From Ceratothoa steindachneri (lineage: Eukaryota; Arthropoda; Malacostraca; Isopoda; Cymothoidae), in contig OZ018322.1 of NCBI GenBank assembly GCA_963969495.1, forward strand, positions 158,130,848-158,194,847: 64,000 nt of DNA. The letters are read 5' to 3'. The translations under genes were made by a program, and so were the position numbers. Positions within the stretch are counted from its first letter, which is position 1; each line of letters starts with the position of its first letter. Positions 1 through 14,714 of this stretch are shown piece after piece. Under the pieces are notes generated by a model. The model had not been told where the DNA came from. It saw nothing but the letters and a program-made list of their open reading frames with translations, and did no database searches.

Positions 1-1310
1 TGTTGCTCCTTCCCACATTTTCTGGGGGAGGGAGGCAAGTCTAGGATAGTTTCATGCCAAAATGACCAATAACGGCACAGGGCATATCGTAAAAAATAAA
101 TTTAAAGCGAAAACCAGCGAGCGCATTTTCGTCAGGGCCTTTCTAACGAGAAATCTGTAAAGAAAATGGTGAAGTTAGAGGAAAGGAAAATTTGTCGAAG
201 ATATATAACTGCACATCCTCGATACCATCCACCCCGTGTGATAGATAATAATAGTTATCATATTTTAGCAATAATTTTTATATTATTTACTTAGTAATAT
301 GAAAAGTATTAATGGAATATCAGAACTGTCCTGCTTTAAATTACATTTTAATTTCATAATTGCGAGTCAAAATAAATGAATAAATGCATATTAGGAATTA
401 TTTTGAGTATGCGTTTCAAGTAAACCAATAAAGTTGACGAGAAATTATTAACCTTAATATATTTAATTCGATCTTTTCTCTAGTTATGCATAACAACCTC
501 CGACATATGAAAATATTCGGAGAAAAGCGAACTAAAGCGAGGCCAGAAGCATTCTTCTCTTTTTCTTTGCTGGCATCAAAATCGTTGAAACTAGTTTCCT
601 CTTTAGATATCCTTTCAGCGCTCTAACTTCCGCAAATTTCTACGCAGCCCATCTTCACTAATTTTTTACATAGCTACCAACACAAAGTTGCAGACTCTAT
701 CTTTTTATGGCCGCCATCATCTTTACTCGTCGCTTCTCTTCTTTCTGGTATTTTCTAGAGGAGGTTTTTCACTCTTCTTCCTAACATCATCTTCAACTCA
801 TGGCGGGTCATTAGGGTAACAAAGCACTGTATAAAAAAACCCCCTGTGCTACTCCAACAAATTCTTCGAAATTTGACCTCAATCCAACATGAAGGATGGC
901 CGCCCTACTAGGAAAGTAAAAATCCCTTCTTGGTACTCCCGGGGAATACCATACCTATAAATACCCAGTGGAGTTCATGGTATTGTTGCAAAGTGTCCAT
1001 GATTCACGTCATAACAAACTGATGCCCTCGCATATGATGACATTATTTCAAGAGACGTGCATATTTTGCAGGATGAATGATGGTTCTATAACTTCACGCG
1101 CTTCATCATTCTGTTATCAATTCGGACTGAAGTAAATCTGGATCAGTTAGACAAAATCACTTTTTTCTGACTACTCCAAAGTTCAAACTCATCTCGGGGG
1201 CAAATATCAAATCTTTAAAATATCAAAGATATTTATGCTCGCACTTTTTCTTTATTCTTATTTCATATATCATTTAATATTCTTAACGAAATTTTAAGAG
1301 TATTAGCGAA
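1..1310. other. AT-rich intergenic DNA, no gene seen
   Basis: No recognisable coding domain, RNA gene or repeat structure was seen on either strand. All open frames here are short and lack known motifs. Confidence 0.6.
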
Positions 1311-2703
1311 TGTCGTGGTATAGCAAGGACTGAGTAATGGTGTAGGTACGTATAGATTTGGTACGTACTTCAAAACTCCGTGATTAAGTTTTCTCTCTAA
1401 GAGTGGTATATTGGATTAGAGTTATTATTAATCTTCAGGGGATTCTAGTGCCATGTCAGCGTTTCGAGGATTAAAATAAATACTTCTAAAATAACTAGAC
1501 CTTTAATTAAAAACATAAAACAAAAATTAAACTCTAACAAACAAACTACACCGTTTTGAATTAAAGAAGTTTAAGTGAGGCTTAATAAATTGCACAATTG
1601 AATATAGAGTAATGGTTGACCCAAAGCTCACTTTAATATTGACCGCTATTGGACCTTAAAAGAAACAGATAATGGGATATAACTACCTTTAAAGCCTCAC
1701 ACGAGAATCGGGTTTGAGATTGTCCTTGGCCTCAATTTTTTTAAGTAACTTCAAAAATGTTGTTTTCGGGGAGGCGCGTGGACATTTTTATGGCCACCCC
1801 AGATGGCTGTCTGAGGCGAGGATATCTTTAAGGCCACAGATGAATTCGGAGCGTGCGACCTATTGCATTTAGCACGTTGTCGTGTTAAGACGTCACCAAC
1901 GGAACTGAGAAAGAATGCTTCTTTCACTCTTCGAGTTAATCTGGGACTAATTCGCACTGACAAGCGACTAGCAAACGAGGGTATCCTTTGACGAAGGGGA
2001 GTGCTTAAGGTAGTTCACTTTGGGGTATTCCTCAATGGTGAGGACTATCTCTGGATTTTGTTTTTACACCAGGTTAGGATGTTTATCTGACGAGAACTAG
2101 TTAACTAGCTTCTAAATCCAAGTTAACTTAAAGTTATATGTGCCTACCAGGAACTAACTCAGCATGAGCATCTTCTGTGTTCCTTTTGTAGGGTTGCCGG
2201 GCACTTAGCCGGAATTCATTGTCTTGATGACTAACACAATCCTCTGAGATAAGATGCTTAATTTTTGGTGTGACACCAGGACAGGAACCGGCTCAGGATG
2301 AGCCTTTTCTGTGTCCCTTTCGATGGTTTTCCGGGCACTTATGCCAGACTTCGTGTCTCAATGACTTTTTTATACTCTAGATTTTCGTACAAGAAGCTTA
2401 CTTCGGTGTGACCCCCCAGGAGCTGGCTCAGGATGAACTTCTTCTGTGTCGAATTCGTTGAATGCCGGGCCTTTAGCTAGCCATAATTAGTTGTCTCGAT
2501 GACTAACACGATCTAACACGTTCTTCTGCAGTTATTAGATTATATATTTTGCCACCCCACTCAGGGTAGGGGAAGAGGGGGGGTATGAGAAAGGCGGCCT
2601 TAAGTCTTGTCCTCTAATGGTTTTTTTGAGAGCCTCTTTCCTTCTGGCTTTAGGATAGGAATATTGCCAGTTTAACCAATGTTAGGCTCACCGGGGTGCG
2701 ACA
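1311..2703 (-). repeat. Candidate diverged LTR (D)
   Basis: The plus-strand left edge reads TGTCGTGGTATAGC, close to the left edge of candidate LTR C (TGTCGTGGTATGAC at 9642) and of LTR A (TGTCGTAGAATGG at 33673). The right edge reads GGGGTGCGACA, so the minus strand would run from TGTCGCACCCC to CACGACA with TG...CA ends. The bases next to the two edges (gcgaa and tgtga) are not a target duplication, and no internal region was found, so this is a weak call based only on terminal motifs and length. It contains the ~134-bp array at 2.13-2.52 kb. Confidence 0.25.
2130..2520. repeat. Tandem repeat, ~134-bp unit, 3 copies
   Basis: Three diverged copies align on a core of the type GGCTCAGGATGAGC followed by a TCTGTGT motif, then a GCCGGGC motif and a GTCT(T/C)GATGACT motif. 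The cores start near 2151, 2284 and 2420, giving spacings of 133 and 136 bp. The copies differ at many positions, so the array is old. It may be a U3-type repeat inside LTR candidate D. Confidence 0.75.
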
Positions 2704-3064
2704 TGTGATGATTTGCGCATTATGTGGTTTTGGGAGGCCTTTCTGGTTATTTACGAGGCGAGGAGAGAGAAGAGGGTAGCTAAGTAAGAGGATTACGCCA
2801 CCACAAAATTCCAGGACGTTGTGGTTATGGAACAGGGCCTCAGTTGTGAGGGTGGACTATCGATTTTCCTACATCGAAATTATTTTGAAAATCTTTAGAT
2901 TGGCAATCGCTTATATACATTATTAGGGAGAGTTCAAGTTGAGAAGAGAACCTAATAAAGGCATCTATATCAATTAACGTCTCTCCACCTTAAATGAGCT
3001 AAAAGTAAATATAAATATTGGTGCCTGACGCGAAATTAATTAGTTTAGCCTTGTCACAGATCAA

Positions 3065-3090
<26 letters not shown>
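3065..3090. repeat. (GA)n microsatellite
   Basis: An uninterrupted GA dinucleotide run, followed by a degenerate purine-rich tail to about 3105. Confidence 0.95.
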
Positions 3091-3095
<5 letters not shown>

Positions 3096-3584
3096 AAGAG
3101 AAAGATACGCACTGCCGCGCCCGTCAATGGAGAGAGAGAGACTACAGCCATCTGGGCCACCCTTTTCGTATGCATTAATGTATGGGCGAAATTATGAGAC
3201 GCCGGACAGAGTTTCGCCTTGCCTGCTTAGGAACCTTCCGACGATCGTGCTAAAAGGGAGAGACTACTCTCGTCTGCCCATGTGTTGGATCCTAGAACAA
3301 GCCCCTCGGAAGGATGGGAGAAAACCTCATTCCACCCAACTCTTAATCTTCCGGCACCAGAGTTTGAAGTCAATATCCGCAGCCCGCTTTGCCTTGTCAG
3401 TATCCTCTGCCCGCACCTCGTCGGTACCCGCTATTCGCTTTCAGGTATTCTCATTAATTCATGTTAGTCTCTCTCTTAGCCGTTTCCACCCACTCCTTAA
3501 ACGCCACGCCGCGCTGTCTCTATTCGCGTTTTTCTTGAAATCAAGATCTAAGATCATCTCGTAATAGTCATTGCCAAGAGACTA

Positions 3585-3663
3585 TTATGCGAAAAGAAAG
3601 TTGTTTACTTGTTTGTCCGTAATATTTATGGACAAACAGGTAAACAACTTTCTGTTCGCATAA
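3585..3663. repeat. Long hairpin at the 5' end of PLE1
   Basis: The left arm (3585-3618) and right arm (3630-3663) are 34 bp each and reverse-complementary with only two mismatches, around an 11-nt loop. The right arm is coding for the GIY-YIG residues GQTGKQLSVR, so the left arm is an inverted duplicate of coding sequence. A second, smaller inverted repeat (8-bp arms TAATAGTC and GACTATTA) lies directly upstream at about 3563-3588. Confidence 0.85.
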
Positions 3664-3930
3664 ATCAACATAAATATAATGTCCGAAGAGGGGAAGATAA
3701 CAGTGCTTTCTTTGTCCATATGTCAGATAAGAACCATTTAATTAAATGGAACTCGGCCAAATTTATTTATCGTCCCAATGACCATATCAAAACGAATATC
3801 ATTGAATTTAATTTATGAGCCAATGTGATTATTTTAATCTTTCCCCTCGGTTATATAAAATAGATTCTATAATTAAAAGATTAATACTCAAAGAAATTAG
3901 TTTTGTCTTGCATTCCTAGTGTTTTTTTAT
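3609..3930 (+). pseudogene. GIY-YIG endonuclease fragment of a Penelope-like element
   Basis: The predicted peptide begins MFVRNIYGQTGKQLSVRI and continues with QHKYNVRRGED, HMSDKNHLIKW and NIIEFNL. These match the C-terminal GIY-YIG endonuclease of Penelope-like elements: the Y-I-G-x-T-G-x-x-L-x-x-R core, the HK..VR segment, the H..DW-like strand and the closing IIE helix. The canonical YIG is changed here to IYG. A stop follows NIIEFNL at 3818, but similarity continues in another frame to about 3930 (FPLGYIK). In the family this domain nicks DNA for target-primed insertion. The reverse transcriptase part is missing, so the fragment cannot be functional alone. Confidence 0.65.
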
Positions 3931-4349
3931 ATACATTCTTTAGTTATGTGGCCCCTATTTTATTTTATTTTTTTATGATTAATTTTTTATTTTTTAATTG
4001 TCACTGCTCTATTTTGTACTTTGTATTTTTCCCCCTTTTGCTCATCGTGTCTTATAATCTCCCTCGTTAGGCTATCTCCATTTTTTTGTATCTGTTACCC
4101 TTTCCTTCGACTTAGTTTGACCTTACTACCTGCTTCTTGTAATTCTTAATGTGTTTTTTTACCTTCCCCCTTCCCTCTTCCTCAGTGGTGATTTCTTCTT
4201 TTTGAGGCCGTCTTTCATACTTTTCTTTCGTATATTTTCCTTCTAATATAATACTATTTTTTGTATTTGTAGTTATCCTTGATAAGGAACTTAATAAAGC
4301 TCGAAAGTACTTGGAAACACCTTTTCATTTTTTCCTGCGGGACATTGCA

Positions 4350-4518
<169 letters not shown>

Positions 4519-5985
4519 CCTTACCACACCTCCTAAATTTATATATTTTACATTTTTATACCGAATTGATAGAATTCATCAGGCTAATTCATTTAAATCA
4601 CTTAGTATTTTACCAGATGTATGCAATTAATAAAATACTATGTTTTAGGTAATCCTATTCAAAATAGGATTAAAGAAAATGCAAAAGCACAGACGTTTAT
4701 CCACAACCCTCATATTCATCATATTTTGCACCTAAGTATTATCAAATATTTTGATTATTCGGATATTCATAAATGACAGAACATTCACAATAATAGAAGT
4801 TGGAGACGATCTCTCACTATTTGGGAGAAAAATGCAGAATAATTATAAAAGGAATCGATAGTTTTGCTTTTATTTGGAATTTCCATAGGGATTAATATTG
4901 ATTACAATTACATAATTCATATATACTCGTAGCTTAATTAATCTAAATGGTGATTTGCTCTTTTCTTCTTTGAAATGCGTAATTACTTTGCGAACACCTT
5001 AAAATTTATGCTTATCCGTGTAAATAAAAGCTTAGTCTCCTTTATTAGGTGGAATATTTTGATTTTCCACTTGATGGGTTGTTATCTTTTCCTCTAAAGT
5101 AATTCTCTAAATTCTGAACTTTTTTCATGTATAAAAGTGCTAACCACACTGATTAGTAGGCTGAATTCAAGACCTGAAGGCAGAGAAGCCATTCTTAGGA
5201 TAACCGAAACCTGAGGAATATTTTTTTTCGAAAAGCTTTTGCAATTTTGGCAGTGAAAGAGGACACATTTTCTTATGATTCTTCGGGAGTTAATATTTCA
5301 TCCAATTAGTATTTTCAATTAATCTTTACTCCGAGATTGACGAAGATAATTAATGAACTTGAATTGGAAAAGTGAATAATTTCTTTTCTTTTCTCAGGAC
5401 CAAATTTTTCAGATGGATTACAAGATTAATATATCCGGCAAATTTCTGTTCGCTCACTTTGAAGTAAAAAGGAAGAATTACATTTTCCTTCAGCAAAATT
5501 AGAATTATGCCACTCTTTTTCGAAATACAATTTGAATATTGATCAAGAATTCTGTTCAACCAAAAATTCTTACTCAGAAATCTTTTTGTTATGGTTATGA
5601 AACGCAAATACTAATAATTCTCTAAATGATAGGGGGAAAAATAGTTCAAATATATGGAAATCGAGGAAGCATACATATTTGATTAATATTTAGGAAAATG
5701 TAATCTCTTGGAACAAAATGCATTTATGACTATTGTGTCAATTACATACTCGAAAATCCATCTATCTAGAATTTATTAAGCAGTTGAATTTATTTATAAT
5801 CTAATAAGAGTTTGTATTTCAATATTTTTTCCTCTTTAATTGAGAATCAATCACAGTGGAGTAGTTTGCAAAATATAAGTACAATGACTTCAAACTATCT
5901 ACATAATTATGTCAAGTCTAGTCGCGGGCGACTCTTTATCCTACTATGTCGTCTAGTCGGTCCCGCTTTGCTTTTTTAAGATTTC
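4519..5985. other. AT-rich intergenic DNA
   Basis: No coding, RNA or mobile-element signature was recognised. The open frames are short and compositionally biased. Confidence 0.55.
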
Positions 5986-5987
5986 GG

Positions 5988-6590
5988 TATAGCATTGTAA
6001 CTATTCCGCCGAGTTTAACGAAATCCGAAAGACTTATGTTGTTTTACATTCTCTTTTGAATGATATAATCGCCAAGGTCCTCCCAAGGTTATCCCAAGAA
6101 TTATGTTGTTTTGGCAATAACATAACATCATAACTGTTCGGCTGGTTCTAACGAAATTTTTAAAACCTATGTTGTTTTACATTCTATTTTGAATGATAAA
6201 ATTCCAGAGGTCCGCCCTAGGTTAGCCGAGGAATTATTTAGCAATAAAATCGGCCGATTCTAACGATATTTGAAATCCTTATGTTGTTTTACATTCTATT
6301 TCGAATGATAAAATTCCAGAGGTACGCCCTAGGTTAGCCGAAGAATTATTTGGCAATAAAATCGGCCGATTCTAACGATATTTGGGATCCTTATGTTGTT
6401 TTACATTCTCGAAACATATTATTGTCAAAAGTCTTCGCCCTTGCTATCCCGGGGATTATTGGGTAATAGCATCATAACTATTTGGCCGATTCTAACGAAA
6501 TTGAAACCATGATGTTGTTTTACATTCTCTTTCAAAATATTATAATTTCCAAGGTCCTATCAAGATTACCCCGGGAATTATTTCAAGTTT
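5988..6590. repeat. Tandem array, ~112-133-bp unit, 5 copies
   Basis: Five units share the landmark ATGTTGTTTTACATTCT, at about 6036, 6169, 6281, 6393 and 6512 (spacings 133, 112, 112, 119). Each unit also carries a CCTAGGTTAGCC-like motif, a GAATTATTT motif and a GGCCGATTCTAACGA motif. Units three and four are the most alike. A second array of the same family lies in the opposite orientation at 55.47-55.82 kb, so this is a dispersed satellite-like family. Confidence 0.85.
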
Positions 6591-7080
6591 TAAATATCAT
6601 GGGTTATAAATGAGAAAAGTGAGAGCTCGCGAACTTTGGTCAGCAGACCTTGTTTAGACTGAATTTATTTAGTCACACTTTTTCATCATTTGCCTCTGTT
6701 ATGGCTTGGAAAGCCTTGCGGAGTAATTTCTGTAGTCAAGATTTTAGCAAAATCCCCTTAATGTAATTGAGACGATGGCCTCGGCGTCTACCTCTCAAAT
6801 ATGCAAATTAAAAAAAGAACAAAAGAAATTATATTCTTACTCAATCTTTCAAATATGGTACAGTTTACAGCGCCAAAAAGAAACAAAAATACCGCTTGGG
6901 AGAATGAATGAAGCATAGTTACAAAAATATAAAATTGTTAAGAACTTATAAATAAATAAATTCAAAATGTCAATGGGATAATGTAAACAAAATTTTAAAT
7001 GTAAGTAGCCTATACAACAAAATTGTTTCTCCACATTTTTCTTATAGCCAGAACCAAACCACATAAAACATCGAGACCAG

Positions 7081-7084
<4 letters not shown>
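6591..7084. other. Intergenic DNA, nothing recognised
   Basis: No coding, RNA or mobile-element signature was recognised between the tandem array and the (TA)n tract that flanks the mariner. Confidence 0.5.
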
Positions 7085-7127
<43 letters not shown>

Positions 7128-7136
7128 TATATATAA
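7085..7136. repeat. (TA)n microsatellite flanking mariner 1
   Basis: An AT dinucleotide tract with one G interruption that runs directly into the left terminal repeat of mariner 1. A shorter (TA)n tract flanks the right end at about 8414-8444. Confidence 0.95.
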
Positions 7137-8421
7137 AGGGTCTTCCATTAAGACGAATCGAAGTTAGCAGTAAATAAATCAGTTTATTGATGAAAAGTTA
7201 ATGATTTCACTATTGGATCATGTTATTTGAGTCATGGCAATTATGTTTGAAAATGAATATCGCCTAAATGTACGCCAAGGCTTCAGCGGCACACCTCCAC
7301 TCGATAGTCAAAATTTTTGATGACGTCTCTGCATAGTTGCTCCTCGATCTTCCTAATATGCCTTATTATCTCATACTTCAGCTGTTGAATTGTTATTGGC
7401 TTAGACCCTACTTTTGAGATGATCCAAAAGGAAGAAATCTAAAGGCGTCAAGTCACACGATTGTGGTGGCCAAATTACCTCGCTGTTTCGAGAGATGATG
7501 CGACCTTGGAACTTCTTATTCAATAAAGCCATTGTTGCATTAGCTGTGCGGCATGTGGCGGCGTCTTGTTGAAACCACAAATCTTCGACATCCATAGAAT
7601 CAAATTCAGGACATAAAAGGTGGTTATCATGGCATGGTATCGCTTGCCGTCACTGTTACAGCATCATTTTCGAAGAAATACCGCCCAATGATTCGGCTAG
7701 CAAAAAATGGACACCAAACAGTGACCTTTTGTGGATGCAGTGGCTTTTCAAAAATCTTCCTGGGATTTTCATTAGCTTAAATGCGACAATTCTGCTTATT
7801 AACGAATCCACCAAGGTGAAAATGGGCTTCATCACTAAAGATGATTCTATGCGAAACTTCATCATCGGCTTGTCTTTGCTCGTGCATCCAATTGACGAAT
7901 GTACGGCGCTTCAAATGGTCAGCGGTCTTCATTTCTTGTATCAATTAAGTTTGTAAGCGTGTAGAGACAAATCTTTTGTCAAAATTTGATGTAACGTTGT
8001 TGTGAAGAGGTTCAATTCCTGCGCGCGATGACGAATAGAGGTGTCTGGATCTTTGGCCACATTCTCACGCACTGCATCAATGTTTTCAGCTGAACGGCGT
8101 AAACGAGCACGAAACGGCGTTTGTATATCTGCCACCAACCTCGTTTGTTTGAATTTACGAGCGATTTTCCCAATTGCACTCTCTGTTGGTCGATTATGTT
8201 GACCCAAAAAATCGTGAAGTGCCCGAAATGCGTTTTTGTTTGAACGTCCAATTCGTAATAGGCTTCACTAAGTTTAACACGTTTTTTGATTGTTAAACTT
8301 TCCATGGTTAAAATTTCTAAGGACTGAAGTTGTTAAATCTGAAATAAAAAAGAAAAATTCATTAGACGCTTAAACTTAACTCACATTTAAATTTGGTCCA
8401 AGTTATTGGAACACCCATTAT
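7132..8421 (-). mobile_element. Mariner-type DNA transposon (mariner 1)
   Basis: The element is about 1.29 kb with imperfect terminal inverted repeats: left TATAAAGGGTCTTCCATTAA, right (reverse complement) TATAATGGGTGTTCCAATAA. Mariner elements insert at TA dinucleotides, and this one sits inside a (TA)n tract, with TA-repeats on both sides. It encodes a broken minus-strand transposase. Confidence 0.85.
7270..8305 (-). pseudogene. Mariner transposase pseudogene (DD34D type)
   Basis: Reading on the minus strand from the ATG at 8305, the N-terminus (MESLTIKKRVKLSEAYYELD) is followed after a frameshift by the paired-type DNA-binding region, with NVAKDPDTSIRHRAQEL and LHQILTKDLSLHAYKL. The catalytic core then shows IIFSDEAHFHLGGFVNKQ, with the first acidic residue. 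DLWFQQDAATCRTAN follows with the second, and WPPQSCDLTPLDFFLLDHLK with the third Asp. All three catalytic Asp residues are still visible. Stops and frameshifts, for example shortly after FVNKQNCRI, make it inactive. Transposases of this family cut the element at its inverted repeats and insert it at TA. Confidence 0.85.
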
Positions 8422-8444
8422 ATATATTTATATATATATATAAA
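8414..8444. repeat. Short (TA)n tract, right flank of mariner 1
   Basis: TA-rich tract with one TTT interruption immediately outside the right inverted repeat of mariner 1. Confidence 0.85.
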
Positions 8445-9641
8445 TTATTCTATTTCTTAAGTCAGGTTAGATTTCTTGACCTCTTCTTTCTTCCTTAAGC
8501 TCGGAAGGGTTACGAGGCAAGCCCGCAGGACACTCTGGGCCTTGCTGTGAATGATACACTTTAAACGTGGGTTGATGAATCGAGTAAGAGTGACTATTTT
8601 CCTTGGCGTAATTATATCAACTAACTAGGAGGTTTTGGAAATCAAACCGGATGAAACAAAATAATCTTTACTATTGTACAAACAAAAATAAAATAATGGA
8701 TACAACATAGAAATACAAAAGAACTGAATGGGCAAAAGATACGAACGTACATGACTGACAAAAGGTAACTACCATTCCGGGTGTTTTTCCTTCGGAGGAT
8801 TTTGTACCCGAGAAAAGGGCTTGAGAACGGGGTATGAGCGTCAAGCTTGATTGCTTCTCAACGCAAGGTTGAGTTACCACTTAGACGATTAGTACTCGGC
8901 TTGATTAAAGTTTGAAGGAGAATACAACCTGTTTTCTAAGAATCATTGCTAGCCTCGAAAGGAGGGATCGATGAAGTATTTTGGCCGCGGAGACGCTGGG
9001 TTCTTATTTCTTCTTATTTTATTTTTTGTCTTCTGGCTCTTGGGGTAAGGGGACCGAGAGAGAGTATACTTTTCTGTCACATCCTCTTTGGCAAAATACT
9101 AATCTTACCCATGCCAACGCTTTACAATTTATACGGGCCAGTCGGAAGTGAATTTTACCGGGGCGCCGGAATTGTATTTCTCTTATCTATATAGCGGTGC
9201 CGGGAGTGAATTTAGGCCTTCACGGCATCTCTCGAAACTTCTCGTTATTACAATTAGGCTCGATATAAGGCGTCTTATCAATCGTAAGTTATCTAAAGAA
9301 AAAGCCGATCGCGGGTTCTTTCCGTCCTACCCATCTCTATCTTTGATCTCCATTTCTCTCATCTTTGACATGGTCTTATGGTGAATTGCGGCAAAATCGG
9401 AGTTTTTCTGCTTTTCAGTTTTATACTACGATATAATTAAAAAATAAAATAGTGAGGAGAATAAACCATCACCCATTGTTATTAAGTACTAAAGTTCTGT
9501 ATAGTTCCCCAAAATTGTAATTTGAAAATTGAGGATTAGGGCATGTTTGCCTAGGTTATTTTTCTTTAACTATTTTAGTAGCTTTGCCTAAATCTATTCT
9601 TTATTTATAGCGTTGGTATTGAGAAATGCGGAAAAATTGAG
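8445..9641. other. Moderately GC-rich intergenic DNA
   Basis: No domain was recognised. The composition (pockets richer in G+C, an AATAAAATAA stretch near 8690) resembles LTR sequence in this window, but no terminal motif pair or duplicate was found to support an LTR. Confidence 0.4.
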
Positions 9642-10627
9642 TGTCGTGGTATGACATTACATTATATCAATACCATATTATATCTATGGGGGGGAAGGAC
9701 CAATAACTTCAAGGCGAACCGACAAAAGGGACGGATCGCCATGAGTCAAGACGGGCAAAACAACTAGATAAGAGTGCAACGAGGTCAGGTATATTATGGG
9801 CAATGACAAAGCTCAAGGTTATTTAAAGAGGCACGTACAAAAAATATAATTTTATTTAAATAAAAATAATGAGAGAAATGATGGGCAAAAATTACATCTG
9901 ATAAACACAGGGAGGACGGGGGATTGTAGTTATGAATCAGATTATGAAGTTAAAACTTAAGGTGTTACGGGAGGAGACTATTCAAATGGGGGTATTAACT
10001 CAAATGGGTTACTTGAGGGGGAGAGGGGTTAGCTTACAGAAGATTCTGGGTGAGACGTCAGGGTAAGGCTTTACAGATGTCTTCTGCACGTGAGGCGAGG
10101 CCATTGGAAGCTTCTGAGCTGGATGTTAAAGTGATGACGGTTCTCTCCAAAATAATGGGAGCGGGCGGTAACATCCCCAGGGAAGAGTATTTGGGCCACC
10201 TGAAAACGAGGGGCGAGCGAGGAGGGATTCGAAAGGAGTTGAGGAGAGAAGTCGAAAAAATCACTCGGTAGCGATCGTTAAATGGAATTACCTCACTGAC
10301 TGGGGCTAATTCCAATACACAAAAATAGTTCAGCTTGAACTTTGCGGGGTTGTTAGCACCTGACTTGGAACTAGGAGAATTTTCTTGGGGTCCGAGCAAG
10401 ACTTCTCAACTCTGTGTTGGTTTCATGGAAAACGAGCAATATATATGTCTGAGGCTCTCTTTCGCGGGGGGGAGGGGTATTTAGTTGAAAACAGCTCTAC
10501 TCTCGAATGGCCTCGAATCTCCTTGCCGAGGCTATTCTAGCCGGTGTAAAGGTGAATCGTGGTGGACGCGGTTCAAGGCTACCGCTTGTGGAAGGAGGGT
10601 GTTAGGCTTACCAATTTAAGCCTAACA
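9642..10627 (-). repeat. Candidate solo LTR (C), related to family A
   Basis: On the minus strand the segment would start TGTTAGGCTTAAATTGG and end CATACCACGACA. This parallels LTR A (starts TGTTATAGAACGG, ends ATTCTACGACA) and LTR B (starts TGTTACGC). Inside are a minus-strand ATAAAATTATA/AATAAAATT block and a CCTTGAGCT motif in the same order as in LTR A. The flanking pentamers (ttgag and gaata) are not a target duplication and no internal region adjoins it. It is therefore a solo LTR at best, supported by termini and layout only. Confidence 0.4.
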
Positions 10628-10684
10628 GAATATTCTCCAGCACATGAAACTTCCGTGCTGGAAAAGAAATTCCACGTGGAATTT
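10601..10684. repeat. Three consecutive palindromes
   Basis: Three inverted repeats lie in 84 bp. The first (10601-10626) has perfect 9-bp arms GTTAGGCTT/AAGCCTAAC with an 8-nt loop. The second (10636-10662) has 8-bp arms TCCAGCAC/GTGCTGGA. The third (10667-10684) is a perfect 18-bp palindrome, AAATTCCACGTGGAATTT, centred on CACGTG. The first overlaps the right edge of LTR candidate C. Confidence 0.85.
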
Positions 10685-10689
10685 TCCCC

Positions 10690-14236
<3,547 letters not shown>

Positions 14237-14264
<28 letters not shown>
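14237..14264. repeat. (TA)n microsatellite
   Basis: A short uninterrupted TA tract preceded by AAATAAATAAA. Confidence 0.95.
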
Positions 14265-14268
<4 letters not shown>

Positions 14269-14714
14269 CTCGGCTAGCCCACGAGAGAAACGCTTGTCAC
14301 GTAGTGACTCAAAACGCCCTTATCAGTACACAACTTTCTCACAATACCTATATGTACGGAAATCCAGCACAAGGGAGATAATCTTGGCCTCTGCCTCCCT
14401 TGCTGCAGCAGAGGAGTAACGGTTATCGCGAACTAGTAGAAGTCCATACCGCGCACAATACATTATCTCTCTATTATGCATATAAGCTTTGGGAGTAGCG
14501 GCATTGGCGGAAATACTCAAAGTTTGTACTGGCTCGAGAAATACGTCAAGCGATCCAAAGAGTTTCCAAGCCCTAACCTAATGGGTCAATGTATGTCTGG
14601 ATCTCTCAGCGGCATAAGCACCGTTCAACATCGGCCGTAGATGTAAAGTGAGGCTTTAGTGACTTAAGATTTCACCGTGCCTGCGCGTACAAGCACGTAA
14701 TGCACTAACTGTCT
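14265..14714. other. Intergenic DNA, nothing recognised
   Basis: No coding, RNA or mobile-element signature was recognised between the short (TA)n tract and the solo LTR of family B. Confidence 0.5.

Noticed and set aside
3127..3564. 145-codon plus-strand frame after the (GA)n tract
   Set aside because: No recognisable motif, and it starts inside the purine-rich tract; an overlapping frame is equally open.
10050..10271. Charged 73-codon frame (MRRQGKALQMSSAREA...)
   Set aside because: Looks gene-like in composition, but it lies inside LTR candidate C, has no known motif, and the opposite strand has a longer open frame.
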